Part shown: piece by piece, positions 1-8,710 of the stretch
How the letters are laid out: each line of letters begins with the position of its first letter
Numbering within the stretch: position 1 is the stretch's first letter
DNA from: Nonlabens ulvanivorans
GTDB lineage: Bacteria; Bacteroidota; Bacteroidia; Flavobacteriales; Flavobacteriaceae
DNA: 64,000 nucleotides
Direction of reading: 5' to 3'
NCBI RefSeq assembly: GCF_000755285.1
Contig: NZ_BBMK01000004.1
Coordinates: 1-64,000 of the forward strand
Notes under the pieces: generated by a model
What the model saw: only the letters and a program-made list of their open reading frames with translations
Databases searched by the model: none
What the model was told of the DNA's origin: nothing
Position numbers and translations under genes: made by a program

Positions 1-738
1 GACTAGGGTGGTGATCGTTTCGAGATTTTGAACAACAGCTGTTAAATCTAACGTTGTTGTCAATCCATTTTCATCTGTATATTCTAGTCCTGTTTGTGAG
101 GCATTTAAACCTAGCGAGGTAAGTGACTCTATAAATGATGTATCAATAATTGTCTGGTTACCTAACTCATCAGTATAAGTATAAGTACCATCGGTATTAT
201 CAACTAGTGTAGAGATACTAGTGTCTGCTATAGTTACAATATTTCCAGCAGCATCCGAAAATGTATAAGAGCCATCTGCATTATCAATTAATGAAACATT
301 TGATGCCAGTCCAACTAGTTCATCAATAGCATCTTGAACATTCATTGCCGCAAGGCCCGACGTCGCATTATTATAAGGATTAGCTGCTGCATTAGTATCT
401 ATTAAAACAATACCACCATTATCATTTGTAAAAGTGTAAGTACCATCGTTATTATCTATTAGAATACCACCATTACAAAGGCTTTCCCAGTTATTACTTC
501 GATATTGAAATAAACAGTTTTGAGAAGTGTTGTAAACGATAGCACCGTTAAGTGGTAGAATGGCAGCCATTTCTGCATTTGTTATTCTAGTAACGACTAA
601 CACCGTTTCAGAGCTTTCCAATTCTAAAATCGAAAAAGGATCAATGGTATTAGGGTTACTACCTATTTTAACTTGTGCTACTGTAAGCGCACTCGTTAAA
701 AAGAATAAAACACATAATAAATTCAATAAAAATTTCAT
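1..738 (-). CDS. Secreted repeat-containing surface protein, N-terminal part (runs off the left edge)
   Basis: The reverse strand is open for 246 codons from an ATG at 738 to the window edge. The first 22 residues form a signal peptide (MKFLLNLLCVLFFLTSALTV, cleaved near AQ). A short N-terminal domain follows (about residues 23-90, with two Cys and a Trp). After it comes a loose repeat of 20-30 residues with the pattern LIDNxDGTYTFT...GN, visible three or four times from about residue 92. Such repeats occur in large secreted flavobacterial proteins that are often exported by the type IX system. A C-terminal sorting domain would lie outside the window. Function is unknown; a structural or adhesive role is inference only. 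Confidence 0.75.
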   Translation of the reverse strand, partial: MKFLLNLLCVLFFLTSALTVAQVKIGSNPNTIDPFSILELESSETVLVVTRITNAEMAAILPLNGAIVYNTSQNCLFQYRSNNWESLCNGGILIDNNDGTYTFTNDNGGIVLIDTNAAANPYNNATSGLAAMNVQDAIDELVGLASNVSLIDNADGSYTFSDAAGNIVTIADTSISTLVDNTDGTYTYTDELGNQTIIDTSFIESLTSLGLNASQTGLEYTDENGLTTTLDLTAVVQNLETITTLV

Positions 739-913
739 AATAAAAAATTAACTTCAGGCAAAAATCATGTATTCCTTAATTAACTAACAATACGACTAAT
801 ATCTATCTCAAAATTTAGACGAACGACTTTATTAAACGCTATAATACATACATATATGCATTATTGATCCATGTGTGAAACTGACTTCAGTATTTCTATT
901 TACTCATTATTCA

Positions 914-929
914 CGCTTTCGCGAAAGCG
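914..929. repeat. Dispersed palindrome CGCTTTCGCGAAAGCG, intergenic copy
   Basis: Perfect 16-base palindrome between the clpB terminator and the start of the secreted repeat protein. It is a member of the family found throughout the window. Confidence 0.85.
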
Positions 930-948
930 AAACAAAAACCAAAAGCAT

Positions 949-983
949 AAAAAAACAGCTTATTCCTAGTAAGGAATAAGCTG
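949..983 (-). terminator. Rho-independent terminator of clpB
   Basis: An 11-bp perfect stem (956-966 with 973-983) and a 6-base loop. On the minus strand it is followed by a run of T. It lies 25 bases beyond the clpB stop codon. Confidence 0.85.
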
Positions 984-1007
984 TAATTACTTTAAACAAT
1001 TTTTAAA

Positions 1008-3614
1008 TTATACTACTACAGCATCTGTCTCATTTCTAAAGACAATTTGATTCTCAAAAGCATCTATCAGTACAATGCTTTCTGTTGAAATCTCACCAGA
1101 TAAAATCTGTTTTGAGAGTTCATTGAGAACATTTTTTTGAATTACTCTTTTTACAGGTCTAGCTCCATATTGTGGATCATAGCCTTGTATAGCAAGTAGT
1201 TCAATCGCTGCTGGTGTAGCATCAATTGTAATACCTTGTAGGGCTAACATTTTAGTAACACCTTTTAACTGTAAACCAACAATTTGCTGAATCTCCTTTT
1301 TTGTGAGTGGCGTAAACATCACAATATCATCAATACGGTTGATAAACTCTGGTCTGACTCGTTGTTTTAAAGCTACTAAAACTTCTTTTTTAGTTTCTTC
1401 AAGCAATTCATCGGTTACTGAGTTTGCCTTTTCAAAGCGATCTTGAATTAAATCTGCTCCCATGTTAGAGGTCATAATGATAATCGTGTTTTTAAAATCG
1501 GCAACGCGTCCTTTATTATCCGTTAATCTTCCTTCATCAAGTACTTGTAATAAAATATTAAACGTATCTGGATGTGCTTTTTCAATCTCATCTAATAAGA
1601 CTACGCTATAAGGTTTTCTTCTCACGGCTTCGGTAAGTTGTCCTCCTTCATCATACCCAACATATCCTGGAGGCGCACCTACAAGTCTACTTACGCTATG
1701 ACGTTCTTGATATTCGCTCATATCTATTCTAGTCATAGAGTTTTCATCGTTAAATAGATAATCTGCTAGGGCTTTTGCAAGTTCTGTTTTACCGACTCCA
1801 GTAGTTCCTAAAAAAAGAAAAGAACCGACGGGCTTTTTTTTGGTCTTGCAAACCAGCACGACTGCGTCGCACAGCATCACTAACAGCGATAATCGCTTCT
1901 TGTTGACCTACAACACGTTTATGTAATTCATCCTCTAACTTCAATAATTTGTCACGTTCACTTTGAAGCATTTTAGTTACCGGTATGCCGGTCCATTTTG
2001 CAACCACCTCTGCAATGTCATCATAGGTAACTTCTTCTTGTATTAAGGATTTACCCGTGTCGTTAAGCGCAACTTCTTTTTGTAATTTATCAAGTTCTTC
2101 TTGAGCTTCTTTAATTTTCCCATAACGCAATTCTGCTACTTGCCCATAATCTCCATCACGCTCTGCACGTTCTGCTTGTTGTTTATAGTTTTCTATGTCA
2201 CTTTTTGCATTTTGTATGGCATCTACAATATCTTTTTCGTTAACCCATTGTGCGTTAATCTCGTTACGAGATTCTTTAAAATTAGCAAGCTCACTATGTA
2301 ATGCTTTTAACTTTGATTCATCTTTCTCACGTTTAATCGCCTCGATTTCAATTTCTAATTGCATGATCTTACGATCTAGCACATCTAATTCTTCAGGCTT
2401 TGAATTGATTTCCATACGCAACTTTGCAGCAGCTTCATCCATTAAGTCAATGGCTTTGTCTGGTAAAAAGCGATTTGTTATATAACGTTGCGATAATTCT
2501 ACTGCACCTATAATAGCCTCATCCATGATGCGTACTTTATGATGCGTCTCGTATTTATCTTTTATACCTCGTAAAATAGATATAGCACTTTCGGTATCTG
2601 GTTCGTCTACCAGTACACGTTGAAATCTTCTTTCGAGCGCTTTATCTTTTTCAAAATATTTTTGGTATTCATCTAGGGTAGTGGCTCCTATGGCGCGCAG
2701 TTCTCCACGTGCTAGCGCAGGTTTTAAAATATTGGCTGCGTCCATGGCGCCTTGTCCACCACCAGCACCTACTAGTGTATGTATCTCATCGATGAATAAA
2801 ACGATATCACCAGACTTTCAGTTACCTCTTTAATAACAGCTTTTAAACGTTCTTCAAATTCACCTTTATATTTTGCACCAGCGATTAATGCGCCCATATC
2901 TAGAGAGAATATTTGTTTATTCTTAAGATTATCTGGGACATCACCAGCAACAATTCTATGTGCAAGCCCTTCTGCAATGGCAGTTTTACCTACACCTGGT
3001 TCTCCTACTAACATAGGATTGTTTTTAGTACGTCTTGAGAGAATCTGTAAAATACGTCTGATCTCTTCATCTCTTCCTATAACAGGATCTAGTTTTCCCT
3101 GGTCAGCAAGTTGGTTAAGGTTTTTAGCATATTTATTAAGACTATTATAAGTCTCTTCTGCACTGGCGCTGGTTACACGACTGCCTTGTCTCAATTCCTC
3201 AATGGCTTTTTCTAACTGACTTTTTGTGATACCTTGATCTTTAAGAATACGTGCTGCTGTAGATTTTCCATCAAATAGTGAGAGTAGTAAATGTTCTAAA
3301 CTTACGTATTCATCTTCCATTTTTGTAGCGATGCTCATAGCATTGTTTACGGTTTTTGAAGCATCTCTAGATAGTTGTATTTCACCACCATCTACCTTAG
3401 GTAAAGCCGTTAGACTACTGTCTAAAAGTTGAATAACTAATGCAAGGTTTACATTTAATTTTTTAAAGATAAATGGAAGTACATTCTCATCTATCTGTAT
3501 CATACCTTTTAAAAGGTGCAGGTTTTCTATAAATTGATGACCTGATTCTTGTGCAAGTTGTTGCGCTGCCTGGAGCGCTTCTTGCGATTTTATGGTAAGT
3601 TGATTCATGTTCAT
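1008..3614 (-). CDS. clpB: ATP-dependent disaggregase ClpB (two compensating frameshifts in this assembly)
   Basis: ClpB is a hexameric AAA+ disaggregase that works with DnaK. The three reading-frame pieces join into 868 residues, the normal family length. In order they hold the Clp N-domain, AAA1 with Walker [10 protein letters not shown], a coiled-coil middle domain, AAA2 with Walker [10 protein letters not shown], and the C-terminal domain ([11 protein letters not shown]). I start at [15 protein letters not shown] (3614) because the 20 residues upstream match nothing in the family. One base is missing near 2813-2816 ([15 protein letters not shown] is restored by adding it). One base is extra in the T8 run at 1834-1841 ([15 protein letters not shown] is restored by removing it). 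The two errors cancel. A terminator follows. Confidence 0.95.
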
Positions 3615-3752
3615 TACTGTTTTATTTATTTCTTTTAAAGCGTCAAATGTCGTACCTATTACAAATATTGCCAAAAAGTCATATAAAACGCAAATAAATA
3701 CGACAAACTGTCTGTTAGTAAATCATTAGCGCGATTTAATTGTTACATCCCT

Positions 3753-3760
3753 TATCTTTG
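3753..3760 (+). promoter_or_regulatory. Bacteroidetes -7 element TATCTTTG upstream of ytxJ
   Basis: Matches TAnnTTTG and lies 65 bases before the ytxJ ATG. No convincing -33 TTG is present at the usual spacing. Confidence 0.5.
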
Positions 3761-3788
3761 TAATTTAGTAGTGGAATGTATTAGATTC

Positions 3789-3804
3789 TGCTTTACGCGA
3801 AAGA
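3789..3804. repeat. Decayed copy of the dispersed palindrome
   Basis: Reads GCTTTACGCGAAAGAG: the left arm has an inserted A and the outer bases are lost. It lies in the 5' leader of ytxJ. Confidence 0.45.
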
Positions 3805-3825
3805 GATAATTAATAAATATACAAC

Positions 3826-4236
3826 ATGGGATTGTTAGATAAGTTGTTTAAATCACAACGAGATATTGCAAAAGATGAAATTCAAGAAGGATTGCCATGG
3901 CAAATGCTTGAGTCTGAAGATCAGTTGAATAACTTGATCGCAAATTCAAAAAGAATTCCTAAGGTGATTTTTAAACACAGCACAAGATGCGGGATTTCTA
4001 GAATGGTACTCAAAAATTTTGAAGCTGGTTATTCTTTAAAAGAAGAAGAAGCTAGTTTTTACTTATTAGATCTATTGAATAATAGAGAACTAAGTAATAC
4101 CATTGCTAGTAAATTAAATGTGATGCATCAATCGCCGCAAATCATTATTATTGATAATGAGGAGATTATACATACAGATTCCCATCACGGAATCGATATT
4201 AAAAGAGTAGAACAATTAATAAAAAAAGATAATTAA
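3826..4236 (+). CDS. ytxJ: Monothiol bacilliredoxin, YtxJ/BrxC family
   Basis: A 136-residue thioredoxin-fold protein. The motif HSTRCGISRM (Cys55) is the single-cysteine active site of the YtxJ family (DUF2847), which acts in bacillithiol-linked thiol redox control. The fold continues through YLLDLL, the HQSPQIIII segment (equivalent to the cis-Pro region of thioredoxins) and a C-terminal helix. There is no signal peptide, so it is cytoplasmic. The next gene begins 2 bases after the stop codon, so the two are probably co-transcribed from the -7 element at 3753. The family is common in Flavobacteria, several of which make bacillithiol. The redox partner is not visible here. Confidence 0.85.
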   Translation: MGLLDKLFKSQRDIAKDEIQEGLPWQMLESEDQLNNLIANSKRIPKVIFKHSTRCGISRMVLKNFEAGYSLKEEEASFYLLDLLNNRELSNTIASKLNVMHQSPQIIIIDNEEIIHTDSHHGIDIKRVEQLIKKDN

Positions 4237-4237
4237 T

Positions 4238-5062
4238 ATGAGGTTTAATAAATTACTGATTCTTACTATCGCGGTAACCTTGTTTTCTTGTAAAACAAAT
4301 GTTTTTACCGGTAAGAAGACACTTAATTTTATGTCTAATAGTCAGTTGTTTCCAATGGCTTTTAGTCAGTATGGAGAATTTCTTAATACTAATAAGGTAG
4401 TTACTGGTACAGCAGACTCTGAAATGATCAATCGCGTCGGTAGTAAGATAAAAGTCGCTTCTCAACGCTGGTTGAATGCGTTAGGTGAAGAGCAATATTT
4501 AAATGATTATGCATGGGAATATAACCTAGTTGATGATCCTACTGTTAATGCATGGTGTATGCCAGGTGGAAAGATTGTATTTTATACAGGTATTTTACCT
4601 ATTTGTCAAGATGAAACAGGTGTTGCTATAGTAATGGGACACGAGGTTGCACACGCACTAGCAGATCATGGAGCACAACGTATGAGTGCTGGACAAGTTC
4701 AAGCGCTAGGAGCTGTAGGTGTTGCTGTCGGTGGACAGTTAGGTGGTCTTAATGAAGGAACTCAACAAATTTTAAATCAAGCTTATGGTATAGGTTCACA
4801 AGTTGGTGGTATGTTGCCATTCTCAAGATCTCATGAAACTGAGGCAGATAAAATAGGTTTATACCTTGCAGCAATTGCCGGTTATAATCCAGATGCAGGT
4901 TCTGAATTATGGGAAAGAATGAAAGCTAACAGTGGTGGAGAAGCACCACCTGAGTTTATGAGTACGCATCCATCTAATGATAGTCGTATTGCTTTCTTAA
5001 AAGAGCTAGCACCACAAGCTAAAGCTGAAGCTCGTAAATATGGTGTGACAAGTTTCAAATAA
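4238..5062 (+). CDS. M48-family metalloprotease lipoprotein (LoiP/BepA-like)
   Basis: 274 residues. The N-terminus is a lipoprotein signal (LTIAVTLFSC, lipid Cys18). The zinc motif HEVAH is at residues 135-139 (MGHEVAHALADHGAQRM), and the third ligand lies in SHETEADKIG near residue 202. A Gly/Gln-rich stretch separates the two. This layout is that of periplasmic or outer-membrane M48 proteases such as LoiP and BepA, which degrade misfolded envelope proteins. It lacks the TPR domain of BepA. It sits 2 bases after ytxJ and is followed by a strong terminator. The substrate is unknown. Confidence 0.85.
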   Translation: MRFNKLLILTIAVTLFSCKTNVFTGKKTLNFMSNSQLFPMAFSQYGEFLNTNKVVTGTADSEMINRVGSKIKVASQRWLNALGEEQYLNDYAWEYNLVDDPTVNAWCMPGGKIVFYTGILPICQDETGVAIVMGHEVAHALADHGAQRMSAGQVQALGAVGVAVGGQLGGLNEGTQQILNQAYGIGSQVGGMLPFSRSHETEADKIGLYLAAIAGYNPDAGSELWERMKANSGGEAPPEFMSTHPSNDSRIAFLKELAPQAKAEARKYGVTSFK

Positions 5063-5084
5063 ACGCTCGTTTTTACATACATTT

Positions 5085-5112
5085 AAAGGGTTCTTAATAG
5101 AACCCTTTTTTT
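5085..5112 (+). terminator. Terminator after the M48 lipoprotein, abutting the next start codon
   Basis: A 10-bp stem (5085-5094 with 5099-5108), a TAAT loop and a T7 tract at 5106-5112. The ATG of the following MFS gene begins at 5113, directly after the tract. Confidence 0.85.
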
Positions 5113-6443
5113 ATGAAAAATACTTTACCTAGAGGTCACAAAAAATTACTACACGCTTGGGCATTTTATGATTGGGCAAATTCTGTTTATTCCCTGGTAA
5201 TCACCAGTGCTATATTCCCCCCCATATTCTATTCGGCAGTTAGTAAAAAAGCGTATGAAGAAGGTAACGTGCCCACATTTCTCAAAGAAGTTAATAATGA
5301 GAATATCATATTTGTAACCACTGCAATTGCATTTTTAGTTGTCAGTATATTGTCTCCTATCTTATCTGGTATTGCAGATTATTCTGGGCAAAAAAACGAT
5401 TCATGCAGTTCTTTTGCTACTTAGGTGCGTCTTGCTGTATCGGATTGGCCTTTTTTAGTTTTGATTATTTGTGGTTTAGTCTCGTCATGTATTTTCTCGC
5501 TTTGATAGGCTTTTGGGGAAGTCTCGTTTTTTATAATAGTTATTTACCGGATATCGCTTTACCACATCAACAAGATATTACTAGTGCTAGAGGTTTTTCA
5601 TTAGGCTATATAGGTAGTGTTATTTTGTTAGTGTTTTGTTTAGCTATGAATGAATTTGGTCTTTATCCTGAAAGTGGCTATTTATTAGGACTTGATGCCG
5701 TACAAATGTCATTTATTCTAGTAGGAGTCTGGTGGATGGGATTTGCACAATATACATATGCTTATTTACCTTTAGGAAATAAAAAGGACACCAGTGAGGT
5801 TAAAAACATTTTTACAAATGGTTTTAAAGAGTTACATAAAATCTGGGATCAACTAGGTGATAATATACAAATGAAACGTTATCTAGCTGCATTTTTTGTT
5901 TACAGTATGGCAGTCCAAACAGTGATGCTGGTCGCAACCTACTTTGGTACAGAGGAAGTACAATGGGAAGAAGGTGGCGCAACAATGGGATTAATTGTTT
6001 CTATATTACTCATTCAGATAGTGGCTATTGCTGGAGCATTTATAGCGAGCAAATTATCTAACTATTATGGGAATATAAAAGTGCTTATAGGTATCAACAT
6101 GATATGGGTAGCTATATGCATTTATGGATATTTTGTGTATTCACCGATGGAATTTTATCTAACAGCGGCAGCTGTTGGATTTGTTATGGGTTCTATTCAA
6201 TCGCTTTCGCGAAGTACGTTTTCTAAAATGATACCAGAAGGTAATCCAGATACTGCTTCTTATTTTAGTTTCTATGATGTGGCCGAGAAGATAGGAATCG
6301 TAATAGGTATGACTATTTTTACACTAGTAACACAATGGAGTGGTTCTATGCGAGGTAGTATATTATTTCTAGTGGTGTTTTTTGGAATAGGAGTCCTTTT
6401 ACTTTTAAGAGTTCCTAAGGTTAAGACGGCGCCAATAGATTAA
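5113..6443 (+). CDS. MFS transporter, UMF1/Atg22-like family (frameshifted in this assembly)
   Basis: Reconstructed length is 443 residues with about 12 hydrophobic segments. The N-terminal signature HAWAFYDWANSVYSLVI is typical of the UMF1 (Atg22-like) branch of the major facilitator superfamily. A second signature, GSIQSLSRSTFSKMIPEG, lies in the C-terminal half. The frame breaks at the A7 run at 5390-5396. One more A gives SGQKKRFMQFFCYLG and joins the two halves. The substrate is unknown. The start codon directly follows the terminator of the upstream gene, and the family-typical N-terminus leaves no better start. A decayed palindrome copy encodes SLSRST. Confidence 0.85.
6202..6217. repeat. 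Decayed copy of the dispersed palindrome inside the MFS gene
   Basis: CGCTTTCGCGAA is intact and the last four bases have diverged. It is read as LSR within SLSRST. Confidence 0.5.
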
Positions 6444-6475
6444 TATATATTCCATAAAAATTGATGTATTATGTA

Positions 6476-7000
6476 TTATGGTTTCCTACGTACGCCTTCT
6501 AATAAATCTTGATGTAAGGTATCTTCATCATCTGATCGATGCAATACTGATATATCACCTGTAGATTCTAAAACAACAGCTTCTACCTGATCAAAGCTCA
6601 TGACATTTGCCTCTCTTAACTTGGCAATGATTTGTTCTTTTTCAATTCGGGCGTGTTTTAAATTTTCATTTAAAATTTGATTACCATCCATTAATAACAA
6701 TGGCTTATTTGAGGTGAGCTTTTTAATACTAGGTAATACTCTTTGCAAAAACGAAAAGATAAATGTTAAAAATAATAGGGCGGCAATAGCGGTAACTCCA
6801 TGTACTACTGTTGTGCTAGATGTGAGCGTAGCAGATATGATACTACCTATAGCAATTGTAAAAGCAAAATCATAAGCAGTAAATTTTGCAAATGATCTTA
6901 ATCCAACGAGACGAGTTATTATAATAATGGCAATAAATAATAAAAAGCTTGCAGCTAGTGTTGTAAGTATTGGGTCGTCTGATTGATAAATCCAGTCCAT
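6476..7000 (-). CDS. DUF421 (YetF-like) membrane protein
   Basis: 174 residues. Three hydrophobic segments fill the first 90 residues, including the motif LVGLRSFAKFTAYDFAFTIA. A small cytoplasmic domain follows, carrying KPLLLMDGNQILNENLK and LREANVMSFDQVEAVVLES. This is the arrangement of the YetF/YrbG-like DUF421 family, whose biochemical role is not established. The gene stands alone, convergent with the MFS gene and separated from it by about 30 bases. No signal or lipobox is present beyond the first membrane helix. Confidence 0.85.
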   Translation of the reverse strand: MDWIYQSDDPILTTLAASFLLFIAIIIITRLVGLRSFAKFTAYDFAFTIAIGSIISATLTSSTTVVHGVTAIAALLFLTFIFSFLQRVLPSIKKLTSNKPLLLMDGNQILNENLKHARIEKEQIIAKLREANVMSFDQVEAVVLESTGDISVLHRSDDEDTLHQDLLEGVRRKP

Positions 7001-7111
7001 AGTATAGTTTTATGTGAATAGTTAATGGTTATGTTATAAAAATAAAAATATGTAAGGATGATTAAGTGAGTATTATGTTAAATCATTATAGATAATTGAT
7101 TTGCTTCAAAT

Positions 7112-7146
7112 AAAAACTAAAGGGTTGACTTAATGTCAACCTTTAG
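7112..7146 (-). terminator. Terminator downstream of the 178-residue membrane-anchored protein gene
   Basis: A 12-bp stem with one bulged G (7117-7129 with 7135-7146) and a TTAAT loop. On the minus strand it is followed by T5. Confidence 0.7.
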
Positions 7147-7174
7147 TAATAATGATTTTGGTCAATCTGTTTGA

Positions 7175-7711
7175 TTACACAAAAATATTATTAGACTCTA
7201 ATGTAGTCATTGTTGTAGACCTCGTATCTGATGTATGTAGAAGCTCATCTAATTTCTGTTTCCAGCTATGAGCTAGCGCTATTTCACCATCGAGCTGTGA
7301 GCTATCTTCATCATTATATAGTTCAAAATAATCTATGATGGTATGATGCGAGGTGTAGAATACTAATCTAACACGCTCTGTTAGTTCATAACTTGATTTA
7401 CCATTAATTATACGTTTAGAGTCTTTTACCACTTGACAAGTAGAAATTTGATTCAATTTCACTTTTTTAACGATTTCAGTATCATCGTTATTAGTATAAA
7501 AATAAAGGTAATTATAGTTACTGTCTAGACCTAGAGCAAAGCTATTATGAACTTCATGATCTGCTAGAACTCTATTGTCGTTTTGAAGTTTAGTTTCAAG
7601 AATTGTCTTTAGTAAGTTTGCTTTTTTCTTTGCTTTACCGTTAATAATTAAAAAAGGTAATACGCATATGATTATAAGTGTGATTGAAATAATCAACATT
7701 GATGTTTCCAT
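7175..7711 (-). CDS. Membrane-anchored protein of unknown function
   Basis: 178 residues, not recognised. A single N-terminal membrane helix (about residues 4-24, ISITLIIICVLPFLIING) is followed by a basic stop-transfer patch (KAKKKA) and a soluble domain of about 140 residues. That domain is rich in beta-forming residues (YNYLYFYTN, YELTERVRLVFYTS). The helix-then-lysine order suggests that the soluble part faces the cytoplasm. A terminator follows the gene, and nothing nearby points to a pathway. The composition resembles its neighbours, with no sign of transfer. Confidence 0.65.
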   Translation of the reverse strand: METSMLIISITLIIICVLPFLIINGKAKKKANLLKTILETKLQNDNRVLADHEVHNSFALGLDSNYNYLYFYTNNDDTEIVKKVKLNQISTCQVVKDSKRIINGKSSYELTERVRLVFYTSHHTIIDYFELYNDEDSSQLDGEIALAHSWKQKLDELLHTSDTRSTTMTTLESNNIFV

Positions 7712-7803
7712 GATATGAAATGTTTGATAATATAAATAATCAGCTGGCCAACATTATGTAAATAATGAAGCTTGCTATAATGTTAGAAAAATGAATTATT
7801 TAA

Positions 7804-8178
7804 TTACCAAAAAGTATGGAACGGGAATATTAAAGCCTTTTTAAAAGAGTTCTTAAGAAATAAATAATCAAATAAAGACAAATGATTTCTATCTGTCAGG
7901 CATAATTGCTTGCTTCTATTTAAAAGACTATTTAGTATTAATTTTTGCTGATTTGTAGGGTTAGAATAACCATCAACAGTTATAGTAGAGATGACTAACT
8001 CTGTTTGAGAATCAATTACAAACAGTTTTGTGATGTTGGATTTTTGTTGAACAGTAGATTCTGTATGCAACGATGTCCCATAGGAAAAGTCAGAAAACGA
8101 AACTTCGTGAGCATTTGATGTTCCTATCAATAGAAAAGCAAAGACTAAATAGCAGAATATTTTTTGAATCGTTTTCAT
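7804..8178 (-). CDS. Small secreted protein of unknown function
   Basis: 124 residues, not recognised. An N-terminal signal peptide is visible (MKTIQKIFCYLVFAFLLIGT, probable cleavage near SNA-HE). The mature part is about 100 residues. It contains LFVIDSQTELVISTITVDGY, a Ser/Asn/Gln-rich region and one Cys, and ends in hydrophobic, basic FPFHTFW. No catalytic motif is seen. The gene is monocistronic, with about 100 bases on either side before the next genes. Confidence 0.55.
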   Translation of the reverse strand: MKTIQKIFCYLVFAFLLIGTSNAHEVSFSDFSYGTSLHTESTVQQKSNITKLFVIDSQTELVISTITVDGYSNPTNQQKLILNSLLNRSKQLCLTDRNHLSLFDYLFLKNSFKKALIFPFHTFW

Positions 8179-8278
8179 CCTAAATTTTACACTTGTCTTA
8201 AAGAATCTAGATCAGCTGTTTGTCTTTAAGAACATCACAAATGAAAAATAAATAAATGAGTTCTATGATAATATTTCG

Positions 8279-8671
8279 TTATTTTTTTAAGCAGTCGTCA
8301 TTAATTTCTATCCAGTAATTATCAGGATCTTGAAAGTACACTTGTTGAATTCCATCCTTACGTATGTAATCGTTAAAAGTCGAACCAGGCCAGTCTGAAT
8401 ATTCAATATTCATTTGTTTTAACTGCAGCACAAAGGCCTCAAATTCAGGTGTAGACAATGCAAAATGAACTGCTTTATTTGTTTTAATTACAACTTCTGG
8501 TCGCGGTATTAAATGTAATTGCATACCATATCCTATGGAAAGCCATCTAGTTAAAGAATTAGAAGCTGTGTTCTCAATCTCTTTAAAATTAAATACTTTT
8601 TGATAAAACAATACAGATTTATCTACATCCTTAACAGACAATGCGATGTGATTGATAAAGAATTTTGACAT
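8279..8671 (-). CDS. VOC-superfamily (glyoxalase/bleomycin-resistance fold) protein
   Basis: 130 residues forming one pair of beta-alpha-beta-beta-beta modules. The likely metal ligands fall at the family positions: His in INHIALSVKD, His in MQLHLIPRP, His in KAVHFALST and Glu near the C-terminus in YWIEINDDC. FQDPDNYWIEI is the characteristic last strand. The His/His/His/Glu pattern fits glyoxalase I-like lyases or extradiol-type enzymes, but the sequence does not fix the substrate. It is a cytoplasmic single-gene unit next to the YHYH lipoprotein, with no clear functional link. Confidence 0.8.
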   Translation of the reverse strand: MSKFFINHIALSVKDVDKSVLFYQKVFNFKEIENTASNSLTRWLSIGYGMQLHLIPRPEVVIKTNKAVHFALSTPEFEAFVLQLKQMNIEYSDWPGSTFNDYIRKDGIQQVYFQDPDNYWIEINDDCLKK

Positions 8672-8710
8672 GAAAAATAATATTCTTTTAAAGCTAACTG
8701 ATTTCTATAA

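Noticed and set aside
560..751. Forward reading frame at 560-751 as a gene
   Set aside because: It lies antisense to the signal-peptide end of the secreted repeat protein, which has far better coding character.
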